A DNA stretch of 64,000 nt from Hyphomicrobiaceae bacterium (GTDB lineage Bacteria > Pseudomonadota > Alphaproteobacteria > Rhizobiales > Hyphomicrobiaceae), in NCBI GenBank assembly GCA_022844225.1, contig JALHMC010000002.1, positions 124,001 to 188,000 of the forward strand, in the 5' to 3' direction. How positions within the stretch are numbered: the stretch's first letter is position 1; every line of letters starts with the position of its first letter. The position numbers and the translations under genes are program-made. Under the pieces are notes generated by a model. It did no database searches. It was not told where the DNA came from and was given only the letters and a program-made list of their open reading frames with translations. Below, in pieces: positions 8,496 to 17,382 of this stretch.

Positions 8496-10331
8496 ATGCG
8501 CATCCTCGGGATCTCCGCTTTCTATCACGACAGCGCCGCGGCGCTTCTCGTCGACGGCCGGCCGGTCGCGGCGGCGCAAGAAGAGCGCTTCACTAGGCGC
8601 AAGCACGATCAGCGGTTTCCGGAGAGTGCCATCCGCTATTGCCTGGCACAGGGCGGCGTCGGGCTCGACGACGTTGATCATGTGGTGTTCTTCGAGAAGC
8701 CACTCCTCAAGTTTGAAAGGCTCCTTGAGACTTACCTCGCCAATGCCCCACGAGGGTTCAGCCAGTTCCGTGCGGCGATGCCCGTGTGGCTGAAGGACAA
8801 GCTCTTCCAGAAAGCGGCCATCGCGAAGGCTCTGATGCCGATGTCTGCGTCGGTCGACGTCGAAAGCAAGCTCCTCTTTGCCGAGCATCACCAGAGCCAC
8901 GCCGCGTCGGCCTTCTTCGCCTCCCCGTTCGAGGAGGCGGTCGTGCTGACGATGGATGGCGTCGGCGAGTGGGCAACGACATCGGTGGCTATCGGCCGCG
9001 GCAATTGTCTCGAGACTGTACGCGAGATCCGGTGGCCCCATTCGCTCGGACTTCTCTATTCGGCCTTTACCTACTACACTGGCTTCAAGGTCAATTCCGG
9101 CGAGTACAAAGTCATGGGCCTCGCGCCCTACGGCGTGCCGCGCTTCAAGGATCTGATCCTCGAAAAAGTCGTCAAACTGAAGCCCGATGGTAGCTTCTGG
9201 CTGGACCAAAGCTATTTCGACTACACGACCGGCCTGACGATGACGTCGCGCAAGTTCCACGACCTTTTCGGTGGTCCCCCGCGCCATCCGGATCAACCTC
9301 TGGGACAGAGAGACATGGACCTAGCGGCGTCGGTGCAAGCCGTCACCGAAGAGATCGTCCTCAGAATCACGCGTGAGCTTGCGAGTACCTACGGGATACC
9401 CAACCTCTGCCTTGCGGGCGGTGTGGCACTCAACTGTGTCGCCAACGGTAAGGTGTTACGAGATCGTGCCTTCGAGCGGGTTTGGGTCCAACCTGCGGCG
9501 GGCGATGCCGGTGGTGCCCTCGGCGCTGCTTACGCGGCGCATTACTTGCACCTTGGCCGCGCTCGCACTGTGTCGAATGCTATAGACGGGATGGATGGCG
9601 CCTACCTCGGCCCGGCCTTTGCGCAGAGCGACATCGAGGATCGGCTGACGCGAGCCGGGGCACGTTTCACGGTGCATGGCGAGGTCGAGACGCTGCAACA
9701 TACCGTCTCCGCTCTCGAGAGCGGAGACGCGGTCGGCTGGTTCCAGGGCCGGATGGAGTTCGGGCCTCGAGCGCTCGGCGCCCGATCGATCCTGGGCGAT
9801 CCGCGCAACCCCTCCATGCAAAAGACGCTCAATCTGAAGATCAAGTATCGCGAGAGCTTCAGGCCGTTCGCGCCGTCCGTTCTGGCCGAGCACGTCGCCG
9901 ACTGGTTCGAATTCGAAGGGGCGTCGCCGTACATGCTCATGGTCGCTGAGGTGCGACCGGAGCATCGTCGCGCCATGAGCGAAGCGGAGCAGAGCTTATT
10001 CGGCGTAGACAAGCTCAATGTACCTAGATCCTCAGTACCGGCGATCACGCACGTCGATTACTCGGCCCGTATCCAGACCGTGCACAAAGAGACAAACCCG
10101 AGATATCACGCGCTGATCGACGCGTTCCGGGCACGGACCGGTTGTCCGATGCTGGTCAACACCAGCTTCAATGTGCGTGGCGAGCCCATTGTCGGCACTC
10201 CCGAGGATGCGTTTCGCTGCTTCATGGGCACCGAGATGGAGACGCTCGTGATCGGCGATTGCGTGCTGTCCAAGAACGGGCAAAATCCAGCGTTGGCTCA
10301 GGACTATAAGTCCGAGTTCGAGCTTGATTGA
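8496..10331 (+). CDS. Carbamoyltransferase, NodU/CmcH/SxtI type
   Basis: Transfers a carbamoyl group from carbamoyl phosphate to an acceptor via a carbamoyl-adenylate. The 611 residues match the family's usual size. The YrdC/TsaD-like N-terminal domain starts MRILGISAFYHDSAAALLVDG and has the metal-site segment HHQSHAASAFFASPF followed by VLTMDGVGEW. The C-terminal domain contains WFQGRMEFGPRALGARSILGDPR. The frame is open upstream, but homology places the start at the ATG at 8496; its ribosome site is poor, so coupling to the preceding peptide gene is possible. The acceptor is unknown: no sugar-, polyketide- or toxin-synthesis gene is nearby. Confidence 0.93.
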   Translation: MRILGISAFYHDSAAALLVDGRPVAAAQEERFTRRKHDQRFPESAIRYCLAQGGVGLDDVDHVVFFEKPLLKFERLLETYLANAPRGFSQFRAAMPVWLKDKLFQKAAIAKALMPMSASVDVESKLLFAEHHQSHAASAFFASPFEEAVVLTMDGVGEWATTSVAIGRGNCLETVREIRWPHSLGLLYSAFTYYTGFKVNSGEYKVMGLAPYGVPRFKDLILEKVVKLKPDGSFWLDQSYFDYTTGLTMTSRKFHDLFGGPPRHPDQPLGQRDMDLAASVQAVTEEIVLRITRELASTYGIPNLCLAGGVALNCVANGKVLRDRAFERVWVQPAAGDAGGALGAAYAAHYLHLGRARTVSNAIDGMDGAYLGPAFAQSDIEDRLTRAGARFTVHGEVETLQHTVSALESGDAVGWFQGRMEFGPRALGARSILGDPRNPSMQKTLNLKIKYRESFRPFAPSVLAEHVADWFEFEGASPYMLMVAEVRPEHRRAMSEAEQSLFGVDKLNVPRSSVPAITHVDYSARIQTVHKETNPRYHALIDAFRARTGCPMLVNTSFNVRGEPIVGTPEDAFRCFMGTEMETLVIGDCVLSKNGQNPALAQDYKSEFELD

Positions 10332-10370
10332 GAGACACAAGGCGGCAGCATATCAGGTCTCTACTGAGGT

Positions 10371-10931
10371 TCACGGCTCGAGTTCGGTGTCCCAATAGAG
10401 ATAATCCAGCCAACTCTCATGCAGATAATTTGGCGGGAAGAGGCGACCGTTGCGGTGGAGCTCGAATACTGTCGGGCGATAGGGCCACTGCATCGGCCGC
10501 ATGCCGGCATGTTCCGGCATCAAGCCCCCCTTTGCCAGATTGCAGGGGGCACATGCGGTCACGACGTTGTCCCAGCGGGTCTGACCGCCCCGAGAACGTG
10601 GGATCAGGTGATCGAACGTCAGATCGCTCTTGCAGCCACAGTACTGGCACGAGAACTTGTCGCGCAGGAACACATTGAATCGAGTGAACGCCGGATAGAG
10701 CGCTGGCTTCACGTAAGTTTTCAGAGAAACGACACTCGGCAGCCGAATCTCGAAGCTCGGGCTGCGCACACTTCTTTCGTACTCGGAGACGATGTTGACT
10801 CGGTCGAGGAAGACGGCCTTGACCGTCTCCTGCCAGCTCCACAACGAAAGCGGGTAGTAGCTGAGCGGCCGGAAGTCGGCGTTCAGCACCAGAGCCGGGA
10901 AGTTCTTTGCCGGTACAGCGTGCATGGTCAC
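10371..10931 (-). CDS. HNH endonuclease family protein
   Basis: A 186-residue protein with a C-terminal HNH zinc-type fold: a CQYC pair, then LTFDHLIPRSRGG, then WDNVVTACAPCN. The N-terminal part (VLNADFRPLSYYPLSLWSW) is the one commonly seen in stand-alone chromosomal HNH proteins of alphaproteobacteria. No restriction methylase or phage gene is nearby, so a housekeeping or repair-related nuclease is more likely than a restriction enzyme. It is convergent with the carbamoyltransferase. Confidence 0.87.
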   Translation of the reverse strand: MTMHAVPAKNFPALVLNADFRPLSYYPLSLWSWQETVKAVFLDRVNIVSEYERSVRSPSFEIRLPSVVSLKTYVKPALYPAFTRFNVFLRDKFSCQYCGCKSDLTFDHLIPRSRGGQTRWDNVVTACAPCNLAKGGLMPEHAGMRPMQWPYRPTVFELHRNGRLFPPNYLHESWLDYLYWDTELEP

Positions 10932-11163
10932 GAGGAAGCAGTCCTGACAGTTTCCTGTCCGAATCGCACTCGGATCGCTTCGAGTCTCAAGCTAGATACT
11001 AAACGTATGTGCCGTTCGTGTGAAGCCCACCATGACTGGTATGCGAAAGCGTTCGACAAGATCCATGCAAGGGAACTGCCGGATGCCCTTTACAGCCCGC
11101 CGAGGCTGCCGTTGACTGCGTCCAAGGCTATCCGTTGCCAAAACCGCGCACAAAGGCAGACAT

Positions 11164-12381
11164 ATGCAGACGTCGAGTGGCACCCGGCCAAACATGCCGT
11201 TGGCAGGGATCACCGTGATCGATCTCGGTCAGATCTATCAAGGGCCGTACGCTACGCTGCTGATGGCCAAAGCCGGCGCGAGGATCATCAAGGTGGAGCC
11301 GCCCAAGGGTGAGCCTGCACGACTGCGCGCTGCTGTCGGGATGAGCGCCACGTTTCCGTTCGCAATGCTGAATTCGAACAAGCAGGGCGTTTCACTCAAC
11401 CTCAAGCACCCGAAGGGCAAAGCCCTGCTCAAGCGCATGGTGGGCGAGGCCGACGTTTTGCTCGAGAATTTCGCGCCCGGCGTGATGGATAAACTCGGAG
11501 TGGGCTGGTCGGTGCTGCGCGAAATCAACCCGAGGCTGGTTTACGCCTCGGGTACGGGGTATGGCCTCGACGGCCCGGACCGCGACAACCTAGCCATGGA
11601 TCTGACCGTTCAGGCTGCGTCCGGAATCATGAGTATCACAGGATTTCCGGACGGGCCGCCCGTGAAGGCTGGGCCGGCGATCGTCGATTTCATGAGTGGC
11701 ATCCACCTCTATGCCGCCGTGGTCACGGCACTGTTCGAACGGCAGATCACGGGCCAGGGGCGGCTCGTCGAGGTCGCCATGCAGGAAAGCGTCTATCCCA
11801 CGCTCGCCTCGAACCTGTCGTTTTTGTACAACCGGAAAGGTGAGGTCCCCCCGCGCACCGGTAACCGGCACGGTGGCCTGTCGATCGCTCCCTACAACGT
11901 CTATCCGACGAGCGACGGGCACATCGCCATCATCACCGTGACCGAAGATCACTGGCACGGGATCACCGATGCCATCGGAAGGCCCGAGCTGAAGACCGAT
12001 GAACGCTTCATCTCCAACCCGGAGCGGGTGAAGCGCATGTCGGAGGTCGATGCGATGGTGGAGAGCTGGACCCGCACCAAGCCACGGGACGAGGCGATTT
12101 CCATCCTACGTCGCTTCCGGGTTCCGTGTGCACCGGTACGGGACCTGAAGGAGGTCATCAACGATCGTCACATGCACGAACGCGGCATGCTCGAAGACAT
12201 CGACCACCCTGAATTCGGACGCATTACGGTTCCGACCAGCCCGTTGCGCTTCCACGGTGCCGACAAGGTCGCGACGACACCGAGCCCCAAGGTCGGGCAG
12301 CACAACGGTGACGTCTACGGCGATTGGCTCGGCATGACCGAGACGGAAATCGCCGAATTGAAGTCCGACGGCGTGATCTGA
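11164..12381 (+). CDS. CaiB/BaiF (class III) CoA-transferase
   Basis: Moves CoA between carboxylic acids. The 405 residues are typical for the family. It shows LAGITVIDLGQIYQGPYATLLMA at the N-terminus, VEPPKGEP, VLLENFAPGVMDKLG, the catalytic aspartate (Asp146 in AMDLTVQAASG) and a C-terminal RFRVPCAPV segment. The ATG at 11164 is used; MPLAGI twelve residues in is an alternative. It opens a group of catabolic-looking genes extending to 17.9 kb, but lies apart from the amidase pair by an oppositely oriented gene. The acid substrate is not predictable from sequence. Confidence 0.92.
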   Translation: MQTSSGTRPNMPLAGITVIDLGQIYQGPYATLLMAKAGARIIKVEPPKGEPARLRAAVGMSATFPFAMLNSNKQGVSLNLKHPKGKALLKRMVGEADVLLENFAPGVMDKLGVGWSVLREINPRLVYASGTGYGLDGPDRDNLAMDLTVQAASGIMSITGFPDGPPVKAGPAIVDFMSGIHLYAAVVTALFERQITGQGRLVEVAMQESVYPTLASNLSFLYNRKGEVPPRTGNRHGGLSIAPYNVYPTSDGHIAIITVTEDHWHGITDAIGRPELKTDERFISNPERVKRMSEVDAMVESWTRTKPRDEAISILRRFRVPCAPVRDLKEVINDRHMHERGMLEDIDHPEFGRITVPTSPLRFHGADKVATTPSPKVGQHNGDVYGDWLGMTETEIAELKSDGVI

Positions 12382-12473
12382 GTCGACGGGCCTGCGTGGT
12401 TCGCTGCGCCTCAAAGCGAGACCAAGGACGAGACCGTCTCGCGTAGCGCAGCTCTCAGCCCGCGTCGGGAAGG

Positions 12474-12968
12474 CTAAGCAGCGTGGCCGAGCAGGCGTCG
12501 CAGTTCGTCAACGCGGTGCTGATCCAGGGCGAACGCCAGCGGCAGGCGCTGGCCATCCGTCAGGGTGAGCACAGGTGCGTGAGTGCCGTAGCCGTCATGG
12601 TCGTAGCTCTGCTCCAAGGTGATGCGCTGGACGTCCGCGAAGGCAAGGCTGGTGCGGCGCGTCGCGAACGCATTCGACTGAACAAACTCGATTGTGCGGT
12701 TGGCGCGATCGACGACGAGGCCTGTTATGTCGCCGGGATTGATCACGCTCCAGGCGTAGATCGCCGTCGAGATGAAGAACGCCGGGATCAGGATGCCAGC
12801 CACAATGATCGGCCAATTCCGTGCCACGCCGGGCACGACCAGAGCCATGCCGAACACGGCGGCGATGAAGCCGATGATGATAGGAGATGAGGCATGCAAT
12901 GCGCTGGCCTCGGGATTGGAGCTGCCGTCCGAGAGAACGACACGCGATGCGATCATGGCCTCTGACAT
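12474..12968 (-). CDS. Uncharacterised two-helix membrane protein
   Basis: 164 residues with two adjacent hydrophobic segments (about 29-48 and 51-73), then a soluble C-terminal domain with the pattern of a PH-like membrane protein (VDRANRTIEFVQ, DVQRITLEQ, LTLTDGQRLPLAFAL). An AGGA lies about 9 bases upstream of the ATG. I do not recognise a specific family; the bPH idea rests only on the helix pair followed by beta-rich sequence. It runs towards the CoA-transferase. Confidence 0.7.
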   Translation of the reverse strand: MSEAMIASRVVLSDGSSNPEASALHASSPIIIGFIAAVFGMALVVPGVARNWPIIVAGILIPAFFISTAIYAWSVINPGDITGLVVDRANRTIEFVQSNAFATRRTSLAFADVQRITLEQSYDHDGYGTHAPVLTLTDGQRLPLAFALDQHRVDELRRLLGHAA

Positions 12969-13153
12969 GTTGTCATTCCTGCTTCATTAAAGCCAACCTT
13001 GCCTAAATTCATATCAAGCGCGGCTTGACGATCCGTGTTGATATCATTCAAGAGCCTCCCCCTCACATCAACGGACGGTTAACGATGCCATCTGGACGAG
13101 GGGCAAAGGCCGTGTCCCAATGGATACGGGCAATCGAAACGTGAGGGACTGTG

Positions 13154-13348
13154 ATGGCAGAGGACGACGGACTGCGAGCCGCCCGAGCGGCCGGGTTGAC
13201 ACGATTTCTCGATGAGCACCCGCAACAGCTTCGCGGGGCTTTGAAGTCGGCGGCGGATCTGGCCCGGCGGCTACCCCGCGACCTATCCCCGGTCGAGGAG
13301 CCGGCGCACACTCTCAATCTTTCCAGCACGCCGGAGCCCAGCCGATGA
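13154..13348 (+). CDS. AtzG/GatC-like small amidase partner
   Basis: A 64-residue helical protein. The segment LTRFLDEHPQQLRGALKSA followed by LARRLPRDLSPVEEPAHT resembles the DUF4089/AtzG peptides, which are GatC-like partners that stabilise AtzE-type amidases. GAGGG lies 6-7 bases before the ATG at 13154 (a GTG directly precedes it). Its TGA overlaps the amidase ATG (ATGA at 13345-13348), so the two are translationally coupled, as expected for subunits of one enzyme. The family call is by pattern, and the coupling is directly visible. Confidence 0.7.
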   Translation: MAEDDGLRAARAAGLTRFLDEHPQQLRGALKSAADLARRLPRDLSPVEEPAHTLNLSSTPEPSR

Positions 13349-14742
13349 CAAGTCTCGCCTGGGCCTCCATCGCCGAACTCTCTCGGCAAATCGCCGGCAG
13401 GAAACTCTCGCCTGTCGAACTCGTCGAAGCGCAACTGGCCCGCATCGAGCGGCTGGACCCGAAATGGCATGCGTTCATCCGCATTCTTCCGGAGCGGGCT
13501 AGGGTCCAGGCTCGGGCTGCCGAGGCAGAGATCACGGCTGGCCGCCATCGCGGTCCACTCCACGGCATCCCGGTCGGACTGAAAGACATCATCGACGTCG
13601 CGGGCGTGCCGACAACATGCCATTCGAAGGTCTACGCCGACCATATTGCGGCTTCAAGCGCCGTCGTCACAGACAAGCTCGAAGCCGAAGGCGCGGTTGT
13701 CGTGGGCAAGATGTCGACGCACGAGTTCGCGATCGGCGGACCGTCGTTCGATCTGCCGTGGCCGCCTGCCGTCAATCCATGGGGCGGAGCCAACTTTCCG
13801 GGTGGCTCGTCGTCGGGATCGGGCGTGGCCCTGGCAACTGGCATGTTGCCGGCGACACTCGGAACCGACACCGGTGGTTCGGTACGAAACCCTGCGTCGA
13901 TGTGCGGGATCGTCGGTCTGAAACCGACATATGGCCGCGTCTCACGGCGCGGTGTCTATCCTCTCGCGTTCTCGCTCGACCATGTCGGACCGATGACTCG
14001 GGACGTGACCGACAATGCGATTTTATTGCAGGCTCTCGCGGGCCACGACCCACTCGATCCTGGCAGCGCAGCAGTGGCTGTGCCGGATTTCTCGGCCGAG
14101 CTCGGTCGCGGGGTTAAGGGGTTGAGAATCGGCCTCGTTCGCCATTTCTACGACGGCGACGAGACGGCCCATCCCGAGCAGATCAGAGCTGTCGACGATG
14201 CGGCAGAGATACTGCGTAAGCTCGGCGCAGACGTGGTCGAAGTCCGGCTTGCTCCGCTCGCAGACTACACGCTTTGCAACCGAGTGATTCTGTCATCGGA
14301 ATCCTTCTCCATTCACCGGCGCCACCTGAGCGAGCGGCCTGGAGACTACGGAGCACTCGCCCGTCAACGCCTCGCCGTCGGAGCAGGGCTTTCAGCCGCC
14401 GATTACGTCGACGCGCTACGCCTTCGCGCTCGCCTGATCGCGCAGACCAATACGGCTATGGAAGGCCTCGATGCGCTGCTCACGGTGTCGAGCATGGACC
14501 CGCCGCCGCCGATCGACGACGCCGAGGAATGCGCACGCGTCTACCCGCGGCAGGCGCGCCAGCCCTTCAACGTGACCGGGCAGCCGGCCATCGCAATTCC
14601 CGCAGGGTTCACGAAGGACGGCTTGCCGCTGTCGATCCAGATCGTCGGACACAACTGGCAAGAGGCTCGGGTCTACCGCATTTCCCATGCCTACGAGCAG
14701 GCTACGGGGTGGGGAAACAGGCGCCCGCCGGGCCTCGACTGA
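13345..14742 (+). CDS. Amidase-signature family amidohydrolase (AtzE/GatA-like)
   Basis: Hydrolyses a C-N amide bond using the Ser-cisSer-Lys triad: Lys80 in PVGLKDIID, the cis-Ser in FPGGSSSGSG (151-160) and the nucleophile Ser179 in TDTGGSVRNPA. 465 residues is the usual size. Translation is coupled to the small GatC/AtzG-like gene before it. This favours a heteromeric AtzE-like enzyme acting on a small amide or ureide rather than the Asn/Gln-tRNA amidotransferase, since no gatB is present. The true substrate is unknown. Confidence 0.92.
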   Translation: MTSLAWASIAELSRQIAGRKLSPVELVEAQLARIERLDPKWHAFIRILPERARVQARAAEAEITAGRHRGPLHGIPVGLKDIIDVAGVPTTCHSKVYADHIAASSAVVTDKLEAEGAVVVGKMSTHEFAIGGPSFDLPWPPAVNPWGGANFPGGSSSGSGVALATGMLPATLGTDTGGSVRNPASMCGIVGLKPTYGRVSRRGVYPLAFSLDHVGPMTRDVTDNAILLQALAGHDPLDPGSAAVAVPDFSAELGRGVKGLRIGLVRHFYDGDETAHPEQIRAVDDAAEILRKLGADVVEVRLAPLADYTLCNRVILSSESFSIHRRHLSERPGDYGALARQRLAVGAGLSAADYVDALRLRARLIAQTNTAMEGLDALLTVSSMDPPPPIDDAEECARVYPRQARQPFNVTGQPAIAIPAGFTKDGLPLSIQIVGHNWQEARVYRISHAYEQATGWGNRRPPGLD

Positions 14743-14774
14743 GTGCAGGCCACACGATGGGCTCAAGAGGGGGA

Positions 14775-14795
14775 GGGGAGGCTCTCCTCCCCTTT
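14775..14795 (+). terminator. Likely terminator after the amidase
   Basis: A perfect stem GGGGAGG / CCTCCCC with a four-base loop is followed by TTTCGTCT. The weak T-tract lowers confidence. It separates the amidase from the next flavoprotein gene. Confidence 0.5.
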
Positions 14796-14868
14796 CGTCT
14801 CAACTCGTTCGATGGCACACTTGTCCGGACAATGGAGCCCGTCGCGACCGAGCCATCGAGGAGACGCC

Positions 14869-16074
14869 ATGAAGTTCGGAATATTCTACGAGCTACAGAT
14901 TCCCCGTCCGTGGGAGCGCCACTCGGAACACAAGCTCCTCAACGAGGCGCTGGATCAAGTCGAACTGGCCGACCGTCTCGGCTACGACTTCGCGTGGGAA
15001 GTGGAGCATCACTATCTCGAGGAATACTCGCATTCCTCGGCGCCCAACGTGTTTCTCGGCGCGGCCAGCCAACGGACGAAGCAGATCCGTCTGGCGCACG
15101 GCATCTACCATATGACGACGAACCACCCGTCAAAGGTCGCGGCGCAGGCTGCGACGCTGGATCTGCTGAGCCACGGCCGATGCGAATTGGGGCTCGGTGA
15201 AAGTGCGTCGTCGACCGAACTCGAGCCTTTCGGCGTCACGATGGAGAACAAGCGCGCCATCTGGGAAGATGCGGTGCGCTGCATGATGCCGATGTTCAAG
15301 GACGAGCCCTCGGAGTACGACGGCCCGCATTTCAAATTTCCCTACCGCAACGTGGTTCCGAAGCCGCTGCAACGACCGCATCCGCCGCTCTGGGTCGCCT
15401 GTTCGCAACTGCCGACGATCGAGTATGCAGGGCGGCGCGGAATGGGTGCGCTCGGCTTCCAATTCGTGTCGGCGGACGCCGCGCATGCCTGGGTGCACGC
15501 CTACTACAATTCGATCACCAAGCGGCTCGACAAGCTCGGCGACTATCAGATCAACCCCAATATCGCGCTCGTCTCCTACTTCATGTGCGCGAAGACAGAC
15601 GAGGAAGCTCGCAAGCGCGCAGAGGGGCTGACGTTCTTCCAGTTCGCACTCAACTTCTACGGCCGTCAGCCGAACCGCGAGCGACCCCGTGCGGGGACGG
15701 TCAACGTCTGGGACGAATTCGTGAAGTGGAAGGAGGCTAACCCCGACGCCGTCCAGAAGTCGGTCCGTTCGGGACTAGTCGGCTCACCGGACACGATCCG
15801 GGCCAAGCTCAGGAAATTCCAGTCCTCGAACGTCGACCAGATCATCCTCCTGAACCAGGCTGGCAAGAACCCGCACGAGTACATCTGCGAAGGGCTCGAG
15901 CTGTTCGGCAAGGAGGTGATGCCGGAGTTCCATGCGGCGGAGCCCGAACATCAGGAATGGAAACGCCGCGTTCTCGCCGGCGATATTCAGCTGGAAGAGA
16001 TCGATACGCAGCCGTTCCGCGATCGCTTCGGACACCTCAAGGAGGTCGCGCCGAAGACCGTTGCTGCGGAGTGA
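14869..16074 (+). CDS. LLM-class flavin-dependent oxidoreductase (luciferase-like)
   Basis: An F420- or FMN-dependent bacterial-luciferase-fold monooxygenase or reductase of 401 residues. Visible landmarks are MKFGIFYELQ at the start, LGYDFAWEVEHHYLEEYSHSS, GIYHMTTNHPSKVAAQAATLD, GRCELGLGES and LVGSPDTIRAKL near the C-terminus. GAGGAG about 6 bases upstream fixes the ATG at 14869, although the frame is open further upstream. It faces a second LLM gene across a short hairpin region. The substrate is not predictable. Confidence 0.92.
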   Translation: MKFGIFYELQIPRPWERHSEHKLLNEALDQVELADRLGYDFAWEVEHHYLEEYSHSSAPNVFLGAASQRTKQIRLAHGIYHMTTNHPSKVAAQAATLDLLSHGRCELGLGESASSTELEPFGVTMENKRAIWEDAVRCMMPMFKDEPSEYDGPHFKFPYRNVVPKPLQRPHPPLWVACSQLPTIEYAGRRGMGALGFQFVSADAAHAWVHAYYNSITKRLDKLGDYQINPNIALVSYFMCAKTDEEARKRAEGLTFFQFALNFYGRQPNRERPRAGTVNVWDEFVKWKEANPDAVQKSVRSGLVGSPDTIRAKLRKFQSSNVDQIILLNQAGKNPHEYICEGLELFGKEVMPEFHAAEPEHQEWKRRVLAGDIQLEEIDTQPFRDRFGHLKEVAPKTVAAE

Positions 16075-16097
16075 TGTCACGGCCGGAGCCGGTGGAC

Positions 16098-16120
16098 CCG
16101 GCGGCCCGAGGGGCCGCCGG
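16098..16120. terminator. Hairpin between convergent LLM genes
   Basis: A perfect 10-bp inverted repeat CCGGCGGCCC / GGGCCGCCGG with a GAG loop lies between the two convergent stop codons. There is no T-run on either side, so it is either a bidirectional terminator of the GC-rich type or only a roadblock. Confidence 0.5.
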
Positions 16121-16131
16121 TGACCATAGCG

Positions 16132-17229
16132 CTACTCGGCAGCCTGAGCCGGCTGCAACGGCTCCCACTTCTTGACGACCGGCAGCACTTCCTTGGCGAA
16201 CAGTTCGAGCCCTCGCTTGGAGACCTCGAAGGGCGTACCGCCGAAGCGGAAAGCCACGTTCATCTCGAAGTCGCCGAGCAGCTTGCGGCGATCTTCGATA
16301 CCGCGCAGCACCTTGTCCGGCGTGCCCCAGCTCGCGGCCTTCATGAAGCCTTCGGTCGCCGCCGCCAGACCACCGCCTTTGCGGGCGATCTCGGCCTTCT
16401 GCTGGTAGCTGTCGTAGCCTTTGACCTTGGCGAAGTGCTCACCAAGGAATTCGTAGTGGTAGAAGTTCGACTCGACGAACTTGCCCTGGTATTTGCGCGC
16501 CTCGTCCTCGCATTCGGCCAAGTTGTTGCTCATCACCGCGAACTCGGTGAGCATCGGGACAGGCGGTTTCGTACCGTGATACTTCTGGTGAAGTTCGCGA
16601 CCCTTGTCGATCATGGGCTTCCTCATCTCCCACGGCCGGTCGGCGAACATGACCATGTGCGCGCCGAGCTTGGCGGCCGAGTCGATCGAGTCCTCGCTCG
16701 ACGCCACGGCATAAATGCGACCGTCCATATTGTGTTGCGGGCGCGGCCGGATCTCGATCCGCGGCTGCTTGTAGAACGGTCCGTTGCCTTCCATGAAGCC
16801 GGTCTTGAGTGCGTTGACGATCATGTTGGCCGCTTCGTCGAAGCGCCCACGCGACTCGCCCATGTCCAGCCGGAACGCCTCGAACTCGCGCCGCGCCAGG
16901 CCTCGCCCCATGCCGAACCGAAGACGTCCGCCCGACAGCATATCGAGCACGGCCGCATTCTCGGCGACGCGCAACGGATCGTGCCAGGGCAGGATGACGG
17001 CCGCTGTGCCGACGTCGATGTTCGGACATTTGGCCGTCAGGTAGGTCATCAACTGGATGTTGTCGGGTACGAACGAGTAATCGTTGAAATGGTGCTCGGC
17101 CGACCATAGGCAATCGAATCCGAGGTCGGCGGCCATACGCGCCAGTTTGATTTCCTCGTCCCACACCTGCTTGTCGGGGCAGTTCTCCCAGCCGTAGCTG
17201 GCGAACACCATCATCATGCCGACGTCCAT
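16132..17229 (-). CDS. LLM-class flavin-dependent oxidoreductase, second paralogue
   Basis: 365 residues of the luciferase-like fold with LGFDCLWSAEHHFNDYSFVPD, VILPWHDPLRVAENAAVLDMLS, GRLRFGMGRG and KAASWGTPDKVLRGI. GGAGG about 7 bases upstream supports the ATG at 17229. It is only distantly similar to its convergent neighbour, so the pair looks like two different enzymes of one pathway rather than a recent duplication. Substrate unknown. Confidence 0.92.
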   Translation of the reverse strand: MDVGMMMVFASYGWENCPDKQVWDEEIKLARMAADLGFDCLWSAEHHFNDYSFVPDNIQLMTYLTAKCPNIDVGTAAVILPWHDPLRVAENAAVLDMLSGGRLRFGMGRGLARREFEAFRLDMGESRGRFDEAANMIVNALKTGFMEGNGPFYKQPRIEIRPRPQHNMDGRIYAVASSEDSIDSAAKLGAHMVMFADRPWEMRKPMIDKGRELHQKYHGTKPPVPMLTEFAVMSNNLAECEDEARKYQGKFVESNFYHYEFLGEHFAKVKGYDSYQQKAEIARKGGGLAAATEGFMKAASWGTPDKVLRGIEDRRKLLGDFEMNVAFRFGGTPFEVSKRGLELFAKEVLPVVKKWEPLQPAQAAE

Positions 17230-17382
17230 GCGCGCTTCCTCCGGGTCGTTCAGTCATGTCCGGACAGCATGGTCACACGCATCGGGGGCGGGTAGCAAGC
17301 CAGTACCGATCTCCTCGGTTGCTCACGCGTTCATGCAAAGGCTACGCTCGCAGCGGCTCCGCGTCAGTCGAGGGTATCCGCC

